From Hymenobacter coccineus (GTDB lineage: Bacteria; Bacteroidota; Bacteroidia; Cytophagales; Hymenobacteraceae), in NCBI RefSeq assembly GCF_001816125.1, contig NZ_MDZA01000415.1, positions 1 to 64,000 on the forward strand: a stretch of DNA of 64,000 nt. Direction: 5' to 3'. Each line of letters starts with the position of its first letter. The stretch's first letter is position 1. The translations under genes and the position numbers were made by a program. Shown piece by piece: positions 25,924-34,031 of the stretch. The notes under the pieces were generated by a model. It made no database searches. It had not been told where the DNA came from and saw only the letters and a list, made by a program, of their open reading frames with translations.

Positions 25924-26637
25924 ATGGCTACTTTCGTTTCGCTTGCTTTTGGCCACCGCGCCTTGCGCGGGGCCCTGGGGCTGGGGCTGCTGGCCGCCGC
26001 CGCCTGCCGCCCCGACCAGATTGAACACCTCAAGGACCACAAGCGCATCGGCATCGAGGCCGAGAACTGGGTGGTGAAGCGCATCATGCCCGCCGACCTG
26101 CTGCACGCCACCCGCTGGGCCGGCGACTCGCTCACGGCCACCGCCGACACGCTGTTGCGCCGCACCCTGGCCCGCGCGCTGGCCACCGGCGGCGTGGCCG
26201 GGGCCCTGCCCCTGTGCCGCCCCGAAACCTACCCCGCCGTCGATTCGCTGGCCCGGGTGCTGCACGCCACCGCTCGCCGCGTAAGCACCCGTCCCCGCGA
26301 CCCCGCCCACCGCGCCATCTTGCTGGCCGCCGAAATGCAGACCGATACCACCCGCACCCTGCACCGCGAGTCGCCGGAAGTGTTCTTTTACCAGCGCCCC
26401 ATCGTGCTGAATAACACCTTGTGCCTGCGCTGCCACGGCACTGTGGGCCAAGATATTGCCCCGGCCGACTATGCCCTTATCCAGAAGCAGTACCCCCAGG
26501 ACCAGGCCACCGACTACCGCCTGGGCCAGCAGATGGGGGCCTGGCAGCTCAGCCTGGAGAGAGGCGGCGTGGCCGAATTCTGGACCATGAAGACCCGCAA
26601 GAAGTGGAAGGAGCACAAAATGCCCAAGCTGTTTTAG
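25924..26637 (+). CDS. DUF3365 (Tll0287-like) haem-binding lipoprotein
   Basis: 237-residue exported protein with a lipobox-like signal (LGLGLLAAAACRPD). The haem c attachment motif CxxCH is CLRCH in NTLCLRCHGTVGQD near residue 165, followed by the YPQDQATDYRLGQQMGAWQL segment that is characteristic of DUF3365/Tll0287 proteins. The helical N-terminal half (LARVLHATARRVSTRPRDPA) is also typical. The role is probably redox or gas sensing or electron transfer in the periplasm; no kinase domain is attached. It stands divergent from the preceding lipoprotein gene. Confidence 0.88.
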   Translation: MATFVSLAFGHRALRGALGLGLLAAAACRPDQIEHLKDHKRIGIEAENWVVKRIMPADLLHATRWAGDSLTATADTLLRRTLARALATGGVAGALPLCRPETYPAVDSLARVLHATARRVSTRPRDPAHRAILLAAEMQTDTTRTLHRESPEVFFYQRPIVLNNTLCLRCHGTVGQDIAPADYALIQKQYPQDQATDYRLGQQMGAWQLSLERGGVAEFWTMKTRKKWKEHKMPKLF

Positions 26638-26699
26638 GTCCCGCTGCGCCTCGGCTAGTATTAACGCTCAGCCGTGTTTACCCAGCGGAGTATAGTTGG

Positions 26700-27221
26700 T
26701 TGCGGTGGGCTGGCTTGGGTATTTTGCTCGTGTATTACCCGTTGGTAGCGTTCGGCTTGGGGGCCCAATCAGCTGGGGTAAGCGCGTTTTTTTTGTGGTT
26801 GGCGGCCGTGGCCATGATGAAAAAGGCTTGGCCCACTACGGTTGCTGCTGGGCAGTTGCTTTGTTTTGATGACGAAATAATCTTAGCAATCGACAGCCAG
26901 CCAACTAGTTACCCCTTAGATCCCACAACTGCCGTTTTTCTGACTTACCAGGGCTTCAAAGGGGAACCGCTTGCGCCACGCACCCGGGCGAGCGGAACGG
27001 ATAATTTCATTCAAATTAATGACGGCCCAACCTATCAGTTTGCCGTGCTCACGGAGCAGGCCCAGCAGACTCTGCGGACCGAGCTGCACCACTGGTACTT
27101 GCGGAGAGTGAAGGTGAAAGAGCACCGCCGTGACGGCCCTACCTTTCTGCTGTACCGCGACTTAAGCTACGAACAGATTCAGGAGTATAAGCGCGAATTC
27201 GGCGTCAGCCTTTACGGCTGA
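26700..27221 (+). CDS. Small membrane protein of unknown function
   Basis: About 173 residues; the true start is unsure. The frame is open from 26421, but the part before 26637 overlaps the DUF3365 gene. Candidate starts are TTG 26700, TTG 26715 and GTG 26730; there is no ATG before 26814. Two membrane segments (AGLGILLVYYPLVAFGL and GVSAFFLWLAAVAMMKK) precede a soluble domain with YPLDPTTAVFLTYQGFKG and a basic tail. The layout resembles PH-like or DUF304-type small membrane proteins, but I cannot assign it. The base composition is visibly less GC-rich than its neighbours, which may mean acquisition. Confidence 0.55.
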   Translation: MRWAGLGILLVYYPLVAFGLGAQSAGVSAFFLWLAAVAMMKKAWPTTVAAGQLLCFDDEIILAIDSQPTSYPLDPTTAVFLTYQGFKGEPLAPRTRASGTDNFIQINDGPTYQFAVLTEQAQQTLRTELHHWYLRRVKVKEHRRDGPTFLLYRDLSYEQIQEYKREFGVSLYG

Positions 27222-27401
27222 GGGTATGCTGTTCGCCAAGCTCCAGCGCCGTCATTTGTCCAGCGTTAGCACCAGCAGGTTTTTGCAGCGGGCTAAGGCC
27301 TGCGTCCAGCCTTCAGCCGCTGCATCAGCCCCAGCACGCGGATTCACACCGTAACCACGCTGCCTCCAAGTGCTGGAAGCTGCCTGCAACGTAGGGGCCC
27401 C

Positions 27402-27487
27402 GCGCCAACCTGGGGTCCCGGCCTAGCCTGGGGCCCTTAGGTTGGCCCGGGGCCCAAGGTTGACACGCCGCTTGCGCCAACCTTGGG
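27402..27487. repeat. Cluster of CAACCT/AGGTTG repeats upstream of the FAD gene
   Basis: The gap 27222-27511 has no gene. In it GCGCCAACCT occurs at 27402 and 27474, and its inverse (AGGTTGG at 27439, AAGGTTG at 27456) lies between, with GGGGTCCC/GGGGCCC blocks interspersed. They can form alternative hairpins and may be a control region for the downstream gene (inference). Confidence 0.45.
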
Positions 27488-27511
27488 CACCGATTTGGAG
27501 TTACCGGGGCC

Positions 27512-28773
27512 ATGACTGCTGACTCTTCTGCTCCCATTGTTATCGTCGGGGCCGGCATGGCCGGCCTGGCCTGTGCCACCTGGCTGCACCGCGCTGGCCG
27601 CGCCGTGCGCGTGCTCGATGCGGCCGATGCCGTGGGGGGCCGCGTGCGCACCGACGCCACGCCCGACGGCTTCCGCCTCGACCGGGGCTTCCAGGTGCTG
27701 CTGACGGATTACCCCGAGGCCCGGCGCATGTTCGACTACGGGGCCCTAAGCCTGCGGGCGTTCCGCTCGGGAGCTGTCATCCGGCTGCCCAACGGCACCG
27801 AAACCACTTTGCAGAACCCGTTGCAGCGGCCGCTGGCGGCGCTTTCGGCGCTGGCCTCGCCCATCGGCGGCCTGGCCGATAAGCTGCGCATCCTCCGCCT
27901 GGTGCTCCACGTGCAGCAGCACACGCCCGCCGAGCTGCTGGCCCGCCCGGGCACCGACACGCTGGGCTTCCTGCGGCGCTACGGCTGGAGCGAATCTATG
28001 ATTGACAACTTCTTCCGGCCCTTCTTCGGCGGCGTGTTCCTCGACCGGGGCCTGGGCACGGCCAGCAACTTCTTTGAGTTTGTGTTCCAGCAGTTTGTGC
28101 GCGGGGAGGCCGCGGTGCCGGCCCTGGGCATGCAGCAGCTACCCGAGCAGTTGGCTGCCCGCCTGCCCGCCGGTACCATTCAGCTAAACACCGCCGTGGC
28201 AGCCTTGGAGGGCCCCTACGTGCGCCTAGCCTCGGGCGAAACGCTGGCCACCGCCGCCGTGGCGCTGGCAGTGGATGGCCCCGCCCTGGCGCGCCTGCTG
28301 CCCGGCGCTGGGGCCCCCAGCGCCGGCAGCCGCCTCACCACCAATACCTATTTTGTGGCCGAGGGCCCCTCGCCCGGCCGCGGCGACGGCCTGCTGCGCC
28401 TCAACGCGGCACGGGGGCCCTGGCCCACAACGTGAGCTTCCCCGCCGACGTGGCGCCGGCCTACGCCCCGGCCGGCCAGGCCCTGGTGTCGGTGAGCACC
28501 CACGGCGACACCGGCCTCTCGGAGGCGGCGCTGGCTGGGCGCCTGCACGAGGAGCTAATTGCCTGGTTTGGGCCCAGCGCCCGGCAGTGGCGTCACCTGC
28601 GCTCCTACCGCATCGCACACGCCCTGCCGGCCTACCCCGCCGGCCAGCCGGTGCAGCAGCCCCTGCGGCTGGCCGAGGGCCTCTACCGCTGCGGCGACTG
28701 GGCCGCCTACCCGTCGCTGAACGCGGCGCTGGCCACCGGCCGCCAAGTAGCAGAAGCAATTATTGCCGGATAG
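27512..28773 (+). pseudogene. FAD-dependent amine oxidase / desaturase-like protein, one frameshift
   Basis: Flavoprotein of about 420 residues. The N-terminal Rossmann motif is intact (IVIVGAGMAGLACATWLHRA), followed by GGRVRTDATPDGFRLDRGFQ, typical of NAD(P)-binding-8 amine oxidases and phytoene desaturase relatives; the C-terminal FAD-contact segment GLYRCGDWAAYPSLNAALAT is in the second frame. The frame breaks at GGGGGCCC (28413-28420): the first part stops at 28435 and the second is open from about 28420 to 28773. One extra G would give a continuous reading (ARGALAHNVSFPADVAPAY). This is the same repair as in the gene at 908-2860, so an assembly error is likely and the gene may be functional. 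Confidence 0.85.
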
Positions 28774-28775
28774 AG

Positions 28776-28805
28776 TGTAGCGCGGACTACAAAATCCGCG
28801 CTACA
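28776..28805. terminator. Hairpin between convergent genes
   Basis: Perfect 11-bp stem TGTAGCGCGGA with its complement around an 8-nt loop, three bases after the FAD gene and just before the stop of the amylase gene. It probably ends both transcripts, although it has no T-tract. Confidence 0.65.
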
Positions 28806-28812
28806 GGCCGCG

Positions 28813-30651
28813 CTATTTGCGCTTTATCTCGTAGATGTGGGCCGAAAGGGGCTCCAACACTTCGTTTAGGGCTTGCAAAGGCTCGCCTTCGTTCAGCAAA
28901 TCGGTGTAGGCATACACGGCCTGGGCAGTGCTGGAGATGCCCATGGCCTGGAATGCGGCAGCCGGAATGGTGAGGGCCGGCCGATAGGCCTTGTCGGGGC
29001 TGAAGTTGACCACCACCAGTAGCTGCTGCTGGCCGGTGTAGCGCAGGTAGGCGTAGAGGTGGCGCTGGTTGTACTGCTTGCCCAGGTTGTTGGCGTCCTG
29101 CAATTCGTAAAATTTGCCCCGGCGGATGGCGTCGCTGGTGCTGGATAATGTCAGTAGCCGCTTATAAAAGTCGCGCAGCTTCTGCTGCTCCGCGCTCAGC
29201 TTGCCGCCGTCGCACTTGCCTTGGTTCAGCCATTTCTGGTGCTCGGGCACGCCCCAGTAGTCGAAAATGGTGGTGCGGCCGTCTTCGCTGCTGAAGCCCT
29301 CGCTGCCCCGGCCGGGTTCGCCCACTTCCTGCCCGAAGTAGAGCATTACGGGCCCCGAAGCCAGGGTGGCCGTCACGGTCATGGCCGGCACGGCGCGCAG
29401 CGGGTCAGTAGCAAAGTCCTTGCTGGCAATGCGTTGCTCATCGTGGTTTTCCAAAAAGCGCAGCATGTGCGACGAGAAGCCGCGGCTTTCCTGCTGCCAC
29501 ACGTGCGTGAGATCGTCGGTGCTGCCCTCGTTGCGCATCAGCCGGCGCAGGCCATCGTAGAGGCCAACTTTATCGTACAGGTAGTCAAAGTGGCCCTTCT
29601 CGAGGTAGGTTTTGTACTCCTTATTGTTGTAGGCTTCGCCGATGAAGACAAGGCCGGGCTTCACCTTTTTCAGCTCTGGAATAACGTAGGCCCAGAACTC
29701 AACAGGCACCATCTCCACCATGTCGCAGCGGAAGCCGTCCACGTCTTTCTGGGCCCAGAACACGAGGATGTCGCGCATTTTCTTCCACGTGTCGGGCACG
29801 GGGCTGAAGTGCAGGGCGCGGCCGTGCTGGTAGTCCACGCCGTAGTTCAGCTTCACGGTTTCAAACCAGTCGTTCACACTGGGCGCAGCCGAAAACACGT
29901 CGTTGCCGGTGGCCTTGGCGGGGTTTTCGGCGTACTTGCCGTCTTCGCGCGGGCCTTTCAGGGGCCCCAGGGGGTTGTAGCCGGCGGGCACCACAAAGGG
30001 CTGGCCGGGCAGGTAGTAGAAGTTGTTCTGGGGCCCAAAGGCCTGGGTTTTGTCGTCGGTGGCGCCCAGGTCTACCACGCCCGCGGGCTTGGCGTCCGAC
30101 TTATAGGAGCGGGCCACGTGGTTGGGCACGAAGTCCATCAGCACCTTCAGGCCGTGGGCGTGGGTGCGCCGGATGAGGGCCTCGTACTCGGCCATGCGGT
30201 TTTTGGGAGCCACGGCCAGGTCGGGGGCCACGTCGTAGTAATCCTTGATGGCGTAGGGCGAGCCGGCGCGGCCCTTCACCACGTCGGCGTCGTCGGCCGG
30301 AATGCCCTGGGCAGAAAAATCCGTCATGGTGGCGTGCTCAATCACGCCGGTGTACCACACGTGGCTCACCCCCAGGGTCTTAATCTCCTCCAAAGCTTTG
30401 TCGGTGATGTCGTTGAACTTGCCACAGCCGTTTTCGGCTAGGGTGCCGTAGGGTTTATTCAGGGCTACTTTATTGCCAAAGAGCCGCGTCATCATCTGGT
30501 AAATGACGAGCTTGTTGTCCTGGGGCACCTCGTCGGTGGTATTCGGGTCGGCGGCCGGGGCGGGCGCGGGTAGGTGAGTAGGCACGGAAATGATGGGCAG
30601 GGAAGGCGCGGCCAGGGTCAGCAAGCCAGCGGCCAGCAGCAGGTTTTTCAT
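28813..30651 (-). CDS. Secreted alpha-amylase-family glycoside hydrolase (GH13)
   Basis: 612-residue exported alpha-glucan hydrolase. The signal peptide is LLLAAGLLTLAAPSLP. The (beta/alpha)8 barrel shows conserved regions in order: LMDFVPNHVA (region I), GFRCDMVEMV with the nucleophile Asp (II), FIGEAYN with the acid/base Glu (III) and FLENHDEQR with the third acidic residue (IV). A C-terminal beta-sandwich (LLVVVNFSPDKAYRPALTIP) ends the protein. All catalytic residues are present. ATG 30651 is chosen because it precedes the signal peptide; the frame runs on to 30714. It is isolated from other sugar genes, so the exact substrate is open. Confidence 0.93.
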   Translation of the reverse strand: MKNLLLAAGLLTLAAPSLPIISVPTHLPAPAPAADPNTTDEVPQDNKLVIYQMMTRLFGNKVALNKPYGTLAENGCGKFNDITDKALEEIKTLGVSHVWYTGVIEHATMTDFSAQGIPADDADVVKGRAGSPYAIKDYYDVAPDLAVAPKNRMAEYEALIRRTHAHGLKVLMDFVPNHVARSYKSDAKPAGVVDLGATDDKTQAFGPQNNFYYLPGQPFVVPAGYNPLGPLKGPREDGKYAENPAKATGNDVFSAAPSVNDWFETVKLNYGVDYQHGRALHFSPVPDTWKKMRDILVFWAQKDVDGFRCDMVEMVPVEFWAYVIPELKKVKPGLVFIGEAYNNKEYKTYLEKGHFDYLYDKVGLYDGLRRLMRNEGSTDDLTHVWQQESRGFSSHMLRFLENHDEQRIASKDFATDPLRAVPAMTVTATLASGPVMLYFGQEVGEPGRGSEGFSSEDGRTTIFDYWGVPEHQKWLNQGKCDGGKLSAEQQKLRDFYKRLLTLSSTSDAIRRGKFYELQDANNLGKQYNQRHLYAYLRYTGQQQLLVVVNFSPDKAYRPALTIPAAAFQAMGISSTAQAVYAYTDLLNEGEPLQALNEVLEPLSAHIYEIKRK

Positions 30652-30736
30652 AGCCGGCAAGTTAAGCAAACGGCGCGCGTACCAAATTGTCCGCGTCCGT
30701 CCGGGGCCCCACACGCCTGGCCGGGGCCCTACAAAA

Positions 30737-30767
30737 AAGGCGCGGGCCCCACCGGGGCCCGCGCCTT
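30737..30767. terminator. GC-rich terminator hairpin
   Basis: Perfect 14-bp stem (AAGGCGCGGGCCCC and complement) with a 3-nt loop, after the stop of the small minus-strand gene at 30787; on the minus strand it is followed by TTTTTTG. Confidence 0.85.
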
Positions 30768-30786
30768 GTTGGCAGCGGGGCGCTGC

Positions 30787-31026
30787 TTAGTCGTCGTTGC
30801 GGCTGATGAGCACCACGGCCACGGCGGCCACGGCAGCAATGCCCAGAATCAGCTGCGTGGAGGTGAACTTCTTGGCGGCTTTGCGCAGCAGGATGCCGCC
30901 GTTTTGCAGCAGGTCGTCCATGTGCTCGGTTTTGCCTTGAAACACGTGGTAGGCACTCTCAAAGGTGCGCACGAGGTCTTCGGGGAGAATCTTTTCGAGT
31001 TGGATGTCGAGGTCGTCGGAAGCCAT
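30787..31026 (-). CDS. Small C-tail-anchored membrane protein
   Basis: 79 residues, no family recognised. The N-terminal half is acidic and helical (LDIQLEKILPEDLVRTFESA) and the C-terminus is one membrane segment (TQLILGIAAVAAVAVVLISR) with a short charged end. It has its own terminator. The arrangement suggests a tail-anchored protein or a small stress-type membrane protein; nothing nearby gives a role. Confidence 0.7.
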   Translation of the reverse strand: MASDDLDIQLEKILPEDLVRTFESAYHVFQGKTEHMDDLLQNGGILLRKAAKKFTSTQLILGIAAVAAVAVVLISRNDD

Positions 31027-31366
31027 AGGGTTAGGGCAAAACGGGTAGAAGAATCGATTCGAGCGGCCAGCGGGGCCCGCGGCTTCCTTTTACGGGCCCG
31101 CCGAACCGGGGTTGTGGCCCCGCTTTATTCTGCCGCCGCAATGCGCGAGCCAGCCTTGCTGCCCGTGCACACCTGGCAGCAGCAGGGCCCCGCCGCGAGG
31201 CCGGCCAGGGCGAGCGGCGAATAAAAAAGCCTTGTCGGGCAGCGTGAGTGGCCGCTGCCTTGCACCCGCTGCCACGGGCGCTGACGGGGCCCCTGCTAAG
31301 GTCAACGCGGCGGTTTTTGGGCCGCATGCAATACCTTCGGTGCCGGTTCCTTTCTCAGCCACCGCC
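31027..31366. other. Intergenic region without a recognisable gene
   Basis: GC-rich gap of 340 bases between divergent genes. It holds several GGGCCC palindromes and an open frame continuous with the next gene, but codon composition (Cys, Pro and Arg-rich) looks like a shadow. No confident promoter was found. Confidence 0.5.
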
Positions 31367-32050
31367 ATGAAAAAACACTTTCACTCCCTCGGCGACTGGC
31401 GCCGCAACGTGCTGCTGGTGGCCGCCGCCGGCAGCCTTGGCCTCAGCTTGCCCGCCTGCTCGGGCGATGACGGCCGCCGCGCCGACAACAACGGCGCCGA
31501 CGGCAGTTGGAGCGGTCAAACTTATAGCCAGGGCGTCGTCACGGAAATGACCGAGGTGCAGCCCGGCGAGTGGAAAATCACCGCCGAGCGCCCCGCTGGC
31601 AAGGAGGAGGTAGCCGCCGTGCTGCACCACTTCGACGGCAAGGTGGACACGCTTCAGGGCCAAGCCCTGCAACGCCAGATGCAGGACTACAGCCGCCAGA
31701 ACCCCGAGAACCGCGCCCAAAGCTCGGGCCTGATGAACGTGTTGATGTGGAGCGGCATCGGCTACATGGCCGGCCGCTACACCACGCCCAACCCCGGCTA
31801 CTACGCCAACCCCGGCCTGCTCCAGCAAAACCAGGGCTGGCGTGCCAACGTGGCCCGTGAGCGGCAGGACCAGGGCCGCGGCTTTTTCGGCCGCGGCTTC
31901 GGCGGGGGCCGCACCTCGGCCAACGCCGGCATTCGCGAAAGCGGCTCGACGGTGCGTGCCTCGCCGCGGCCCAGCTTCCGTAGCAGCGCCCCAGCCGGCC
32001 GCAGCAGCAGCTTCGGCAGCCGTGGCGGCTTCCGCGGGTTTGGGGGGTGA
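31367..32050 (+). CDS. Lipoprotein with Gly/Ser-rich tail, YgiB-like
   Basis: 227 residues. The N-terminus has a basic start then a lipobox (VLLVAAAGSLGLSLPACSG). The first half is soluble (VVTEMTEVQPGEWKITAERP); the second has a hydrophobic patch LMNVLMWSGIGYMAGRY followed by Asn/Tyr/Gly-rich sequence and a Ser/Arg/Gly tail ending RGFGG. That arrangement, and the ATP-grasp gene of the YgiC family 103 bases downstream, recalls the ygiB-ygiC pair (UPF0441 with glutathionylspermidine-synthase-like protein) of enterobacteria. Similarity is by architecture only. Role: probably an envelope protein that acts with the ATP-grasp enzyme. Confidence 0.7.
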   Translation: MKKHFHSLGDWRRNVLLVAAAGSLGLSLPACSGDDGRRADNNGADGSWSGQTYSQGVVTEMTEVQPGEWKITAERPAGKEEVAAVLHHFDGKVDTLQGQALQRQMQDYSRQNPENRAQSSGLMNVLMWSGIGYMAGRYTTPNPGYYANPGLLQQNQGWRANVARERQDQGRGFFGRGFGGGRTSANAGIRESGSTVRASPRPSFRSSAPAGRSSSFGSRGGFRGFGG

Positions 32051-32086
32051 TGCCGCTGGGGCCCCTGGTTTAGACGCAGTTAATTA

Positions 32087-32127
32087 ATAGAACGTTATGC
32101 AAAGCGCAGCGAAGCATTACGTTCTAT
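32087..32127. repeat. REP-like hairpin between the lipoprotein and ATP-grasp genes
   Basis: Arms 32087-32100 and 32114-32127 (ATAGAACGTTATGC and its near complement, one mismatch) enclose the loop AAAGCGCAGCGAA. The loop core AGCGCAGC-GAAG is shared with the palindromes at 17531 and 38456. Confidence 0.75.
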
Positions 32128-32153
32128 TATGATGATAATACGCTCAACCAAAA

Positions 32154-33329
32154 ATGATTAATCTCCTTTCCCTCACCGGCGATGTATCGCCCGCCGTGCG
32201 CGCCCTGGGCTGGGATTGGGCCCTGGAAGATGCCTGCCAGCACTACGTAGCCCGCGAAGCCGTGCAGCTTGCCGAGGCCGACGCCGACACGCTGCTCCAG
32301 GCCGCCGACACGCTGTACGACATGCTGGTGGCCGCGATTCCCGACCCTATTCCCGACGCTTTTTTGCAGCAGCTGGCCATCGCGCCCAACCTATGGGAGG
32401 CCGTGCGCCATTCCTGGAACGACGAGCGCCACTGGCACCTCTACGGCCGCTTCGACCTGGCCCTGACCGCTGAGGGCCCCAAGCTGCTAGAGTTTAACGC
32501 CGACACGGCCACCGGCCTGCCCGAAGCCGCGGTAGTGCAGTGGGCCAGCCTGGTGGCCGCCGGCCAGTCGGGCGACGACCGCCAAGCCAACGGCCTGTTC
32601 GAGGGCCTCGAAGACCAGTTCCGCCACTGGCGCGCCCTCAACAACGACCGCCAGGCCACCCTGCTGCTCGTGCACCTGCCCGGCAGCGCCGAGGACGAGG
32701 CCAACTGCGGCGTGCTGGCCGAAGCCGCCCGCACCGCGGGCTTCGCCGATACCTATGTGTGCTCAGTTGACGATATGAAGGTATCAGTGGATGGCGCTGA
32801 CCGCGGCGTGTGGGCCGAAACCGTGCCCGGGCAGTGGCAGCGGTTCGACTTCCTATTTAAGCTCGTGCCCTGGGAAATTCTGGCCGATGAAGAGCCGGCC
32901 CTCACCACCGACCTTACCCACCTGTTGCTCACCCGCGACGTCGTTATTGCCAACCCCGCCTACGCGCTGCTGTTCCAGAGCAAGGCCTTGCTGGCGCGCC
33001 TCTGGGAAGTATTTCCCCACCACCCGCTGCTGCTCGAAGCCAGCCTGGGGCCCCTATCCGGCCACCACGTGCGCAAGCCACTGCTGGGCCGCGAAGGCCA
33101 AAACGTAACCGAAGTGGGCCCCGCCGGCCGCCCCGCCGCCGAAGTGCCCGGCGAATTTGGCAACCAGCCCATGCTCTACCAACGCTGGGCCGAGCTGCCC
33201 AACGATGCCCAGGGCCGCCGCTACCAGGCCGGCGTATTCTGGGCCGGCGAGGCCTGCGCCATCGGATTCCGGCGCGACGCAGGCCTGATTACCAACCTAT
33301 CGGAGTTCGTGCCGCACTTGCTTGTCTGA
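32154..33329 (+). CDS. ATP-grasp protein of the glutathionylspermidine synthase family (YgiC/YjfC)
   Basis: 391-residue ligase-like protein. Conserved stretches of the family are present: HLYGRFDLALTAEGPKLLEF, NADTATGLPEAAVVQWA, DFLFKLVPWEILADEEP, VIANPAYALLFQSKALLARL and LPNDAQGRRYQAGVFWAGEA; the nucleotide-binding region follows these. It lacks the N-terminal amidase of true GspS, so it is expected to join a carboxylate to an amine with ATP, with unknown substrate. Its TGA (33327-33329) lies inside the left arm of the inverted repeat that flanks the next gene. Confidence 0.9.
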   Translation: MINLLSLTGDVSPAVRALGWDWALEDACQHYVAREAVQLAEADADTLLQAADTLYDMLVAAIPDPIPDAFLQQLAIAPNLWEAVRHSWNDERHWHLYGRFDLALTAEGPKLLEFNADTATGLPEAAVVQWASLVAAGQSGDDRQANGLFEGLEDQFRHWRALNNDRQATLLLVHLPGSAEDEANCGVLAEAARTAGFADTYVCSVDDMKVSVDGADRGVWAETVPGQWQRFDFLFKLVPWEILADEEPALTTDLTHLLLTRDVVIANPAYALLFQSKALLARLWEVFPHHPLLLEASLGPLSGHHVRKPLLGREGQNVTEVGPAGRPAAEVPGEFGNQPMLYQRWAELPNDAQGRRYQAGVFWAGEACAIGFRRDAGLITNLSEFVPHLLV

Positions 33330-34031
33330 ACCGCAGATTAAGTGGATTTAACGGATAAGAACGGATTCCTTGGGGCCCTACTTTGATGCCTTCTTTATGA
33401 TTTTCTAGTTGCTATTTGCGTCTATATTTGATTTTTTGTTTGGTCCATTTACTATTTTATTCTACTTGTTATCGATGGAAAAGGCTACTGTTAAATTAGA
33501 GGATTATAAGGAGTTGACGGGTAAGGTGATTGGCTGCGCCATGCGGGTGCATCGCGTGTTAGGTACGGGTTTTCAAGAGGTTGTTTATCAGCGGGCGCTG
33601 TCTGTGGAGTTGGCTCAGGGCGGTATCAATGCCCAGCGCGAGTTGGAAATGCCGATCTACTACCGGCAACAAGAAGTCGGCTCGCGCCGCGTTGATTTCC
33701 TGATTGAAGAAACCGTTTTGCTGGAGCTGAAAGCGCTACACGAACTCACGCCCACCCACCACGCCCAAATTATCAACTACCTCGAAGCCTACCGCCTGCC
33801 CATCGGCCTGCTCATCAACTTTGGGGCCCCCTCCCTCCAATACAAGCGCTTCGTAAAAACCCACCCCGTCTACTGATTCCTAAGCAAACGAATTGCAAAG
33901 CATAGACCCATAAAAGCAGAAAACGGATAAGAACGACCCCTAAAGAATCCGTTCTTATCCGTTAAATCTGCATAATCTGCGGTCAAGAATCCGTTCTTAT
34001 CCGCTAAATCCACTTAATCTGCGGTTCAGAC
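33324..34031. mobile_element. Inverted-repeat element carrying a GxxExxY gene
   Basis: Arms 33324-33368 and 33987-34031 are 45-base inverted copies with one mismatch. Each outer end contains a TGA that is used as the stop of the flanking gene (ATP-grasp at 33327, psd at 34026), both preceded by GTC. A third, shorter copy (33945-33985) points the same way as the right arm, and a fragment (33921-33936) points the same way as the left arm. The arm shows a 10-nt rhythm (CGCAGATTAA, GTGGATTTAA, CGGATAAGAA). The only gene inside is the GxxExxY protein. No transposase, integrase or target duplication is obvious. Confidence 0.8.
33475..33876 (+). CDS. GxxExxY protein (PD-(D/E)XK nuclease-like, PDDEXK_3)
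   Basis: 133-residue protein of the GxxExxY family, assigned to the PD-(D/E)XK nuclease superfamily. The signature GFQEVVY is near residue 38, the Asp strand is RRVDFLI near 74, and ELKAL carries the Glu-x-Lys near 85, so all putative catalytic residues are present. LINFGAPSLQYKRFV is the usual C-terminal motif. The function is not established. The ATG at 33475 is preferred to the frame start at 33409. The 5' sequence is AT-rich, unlike the surrounding genome. The gene sits alone between inverted repeats. Confidence 0.9.
   Translation: MEKATVKLEDYKELTGKVIGCAMRVHRVLGTGFQEVVYQRALSVELAQGGINAQRELEMPIYYRQQEVGSRRVDFLIEETVLLELKALHELTPTHHAQIINYLEAYRLPIGLLINFGAPSLQYKRFVKTHPVY

Noticed and set aside
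29221-30441. Long open frame antisense to the GH13 gene
   Set aside because: The catalytic motifs are in the minus-strand frame; this is a shadow.
33409-33474. N-terminal extension of the GxxExxY protein
   Set aside because: The extra residues are hydrophobic and AT-derived and the family starts at the ATG at 33475.
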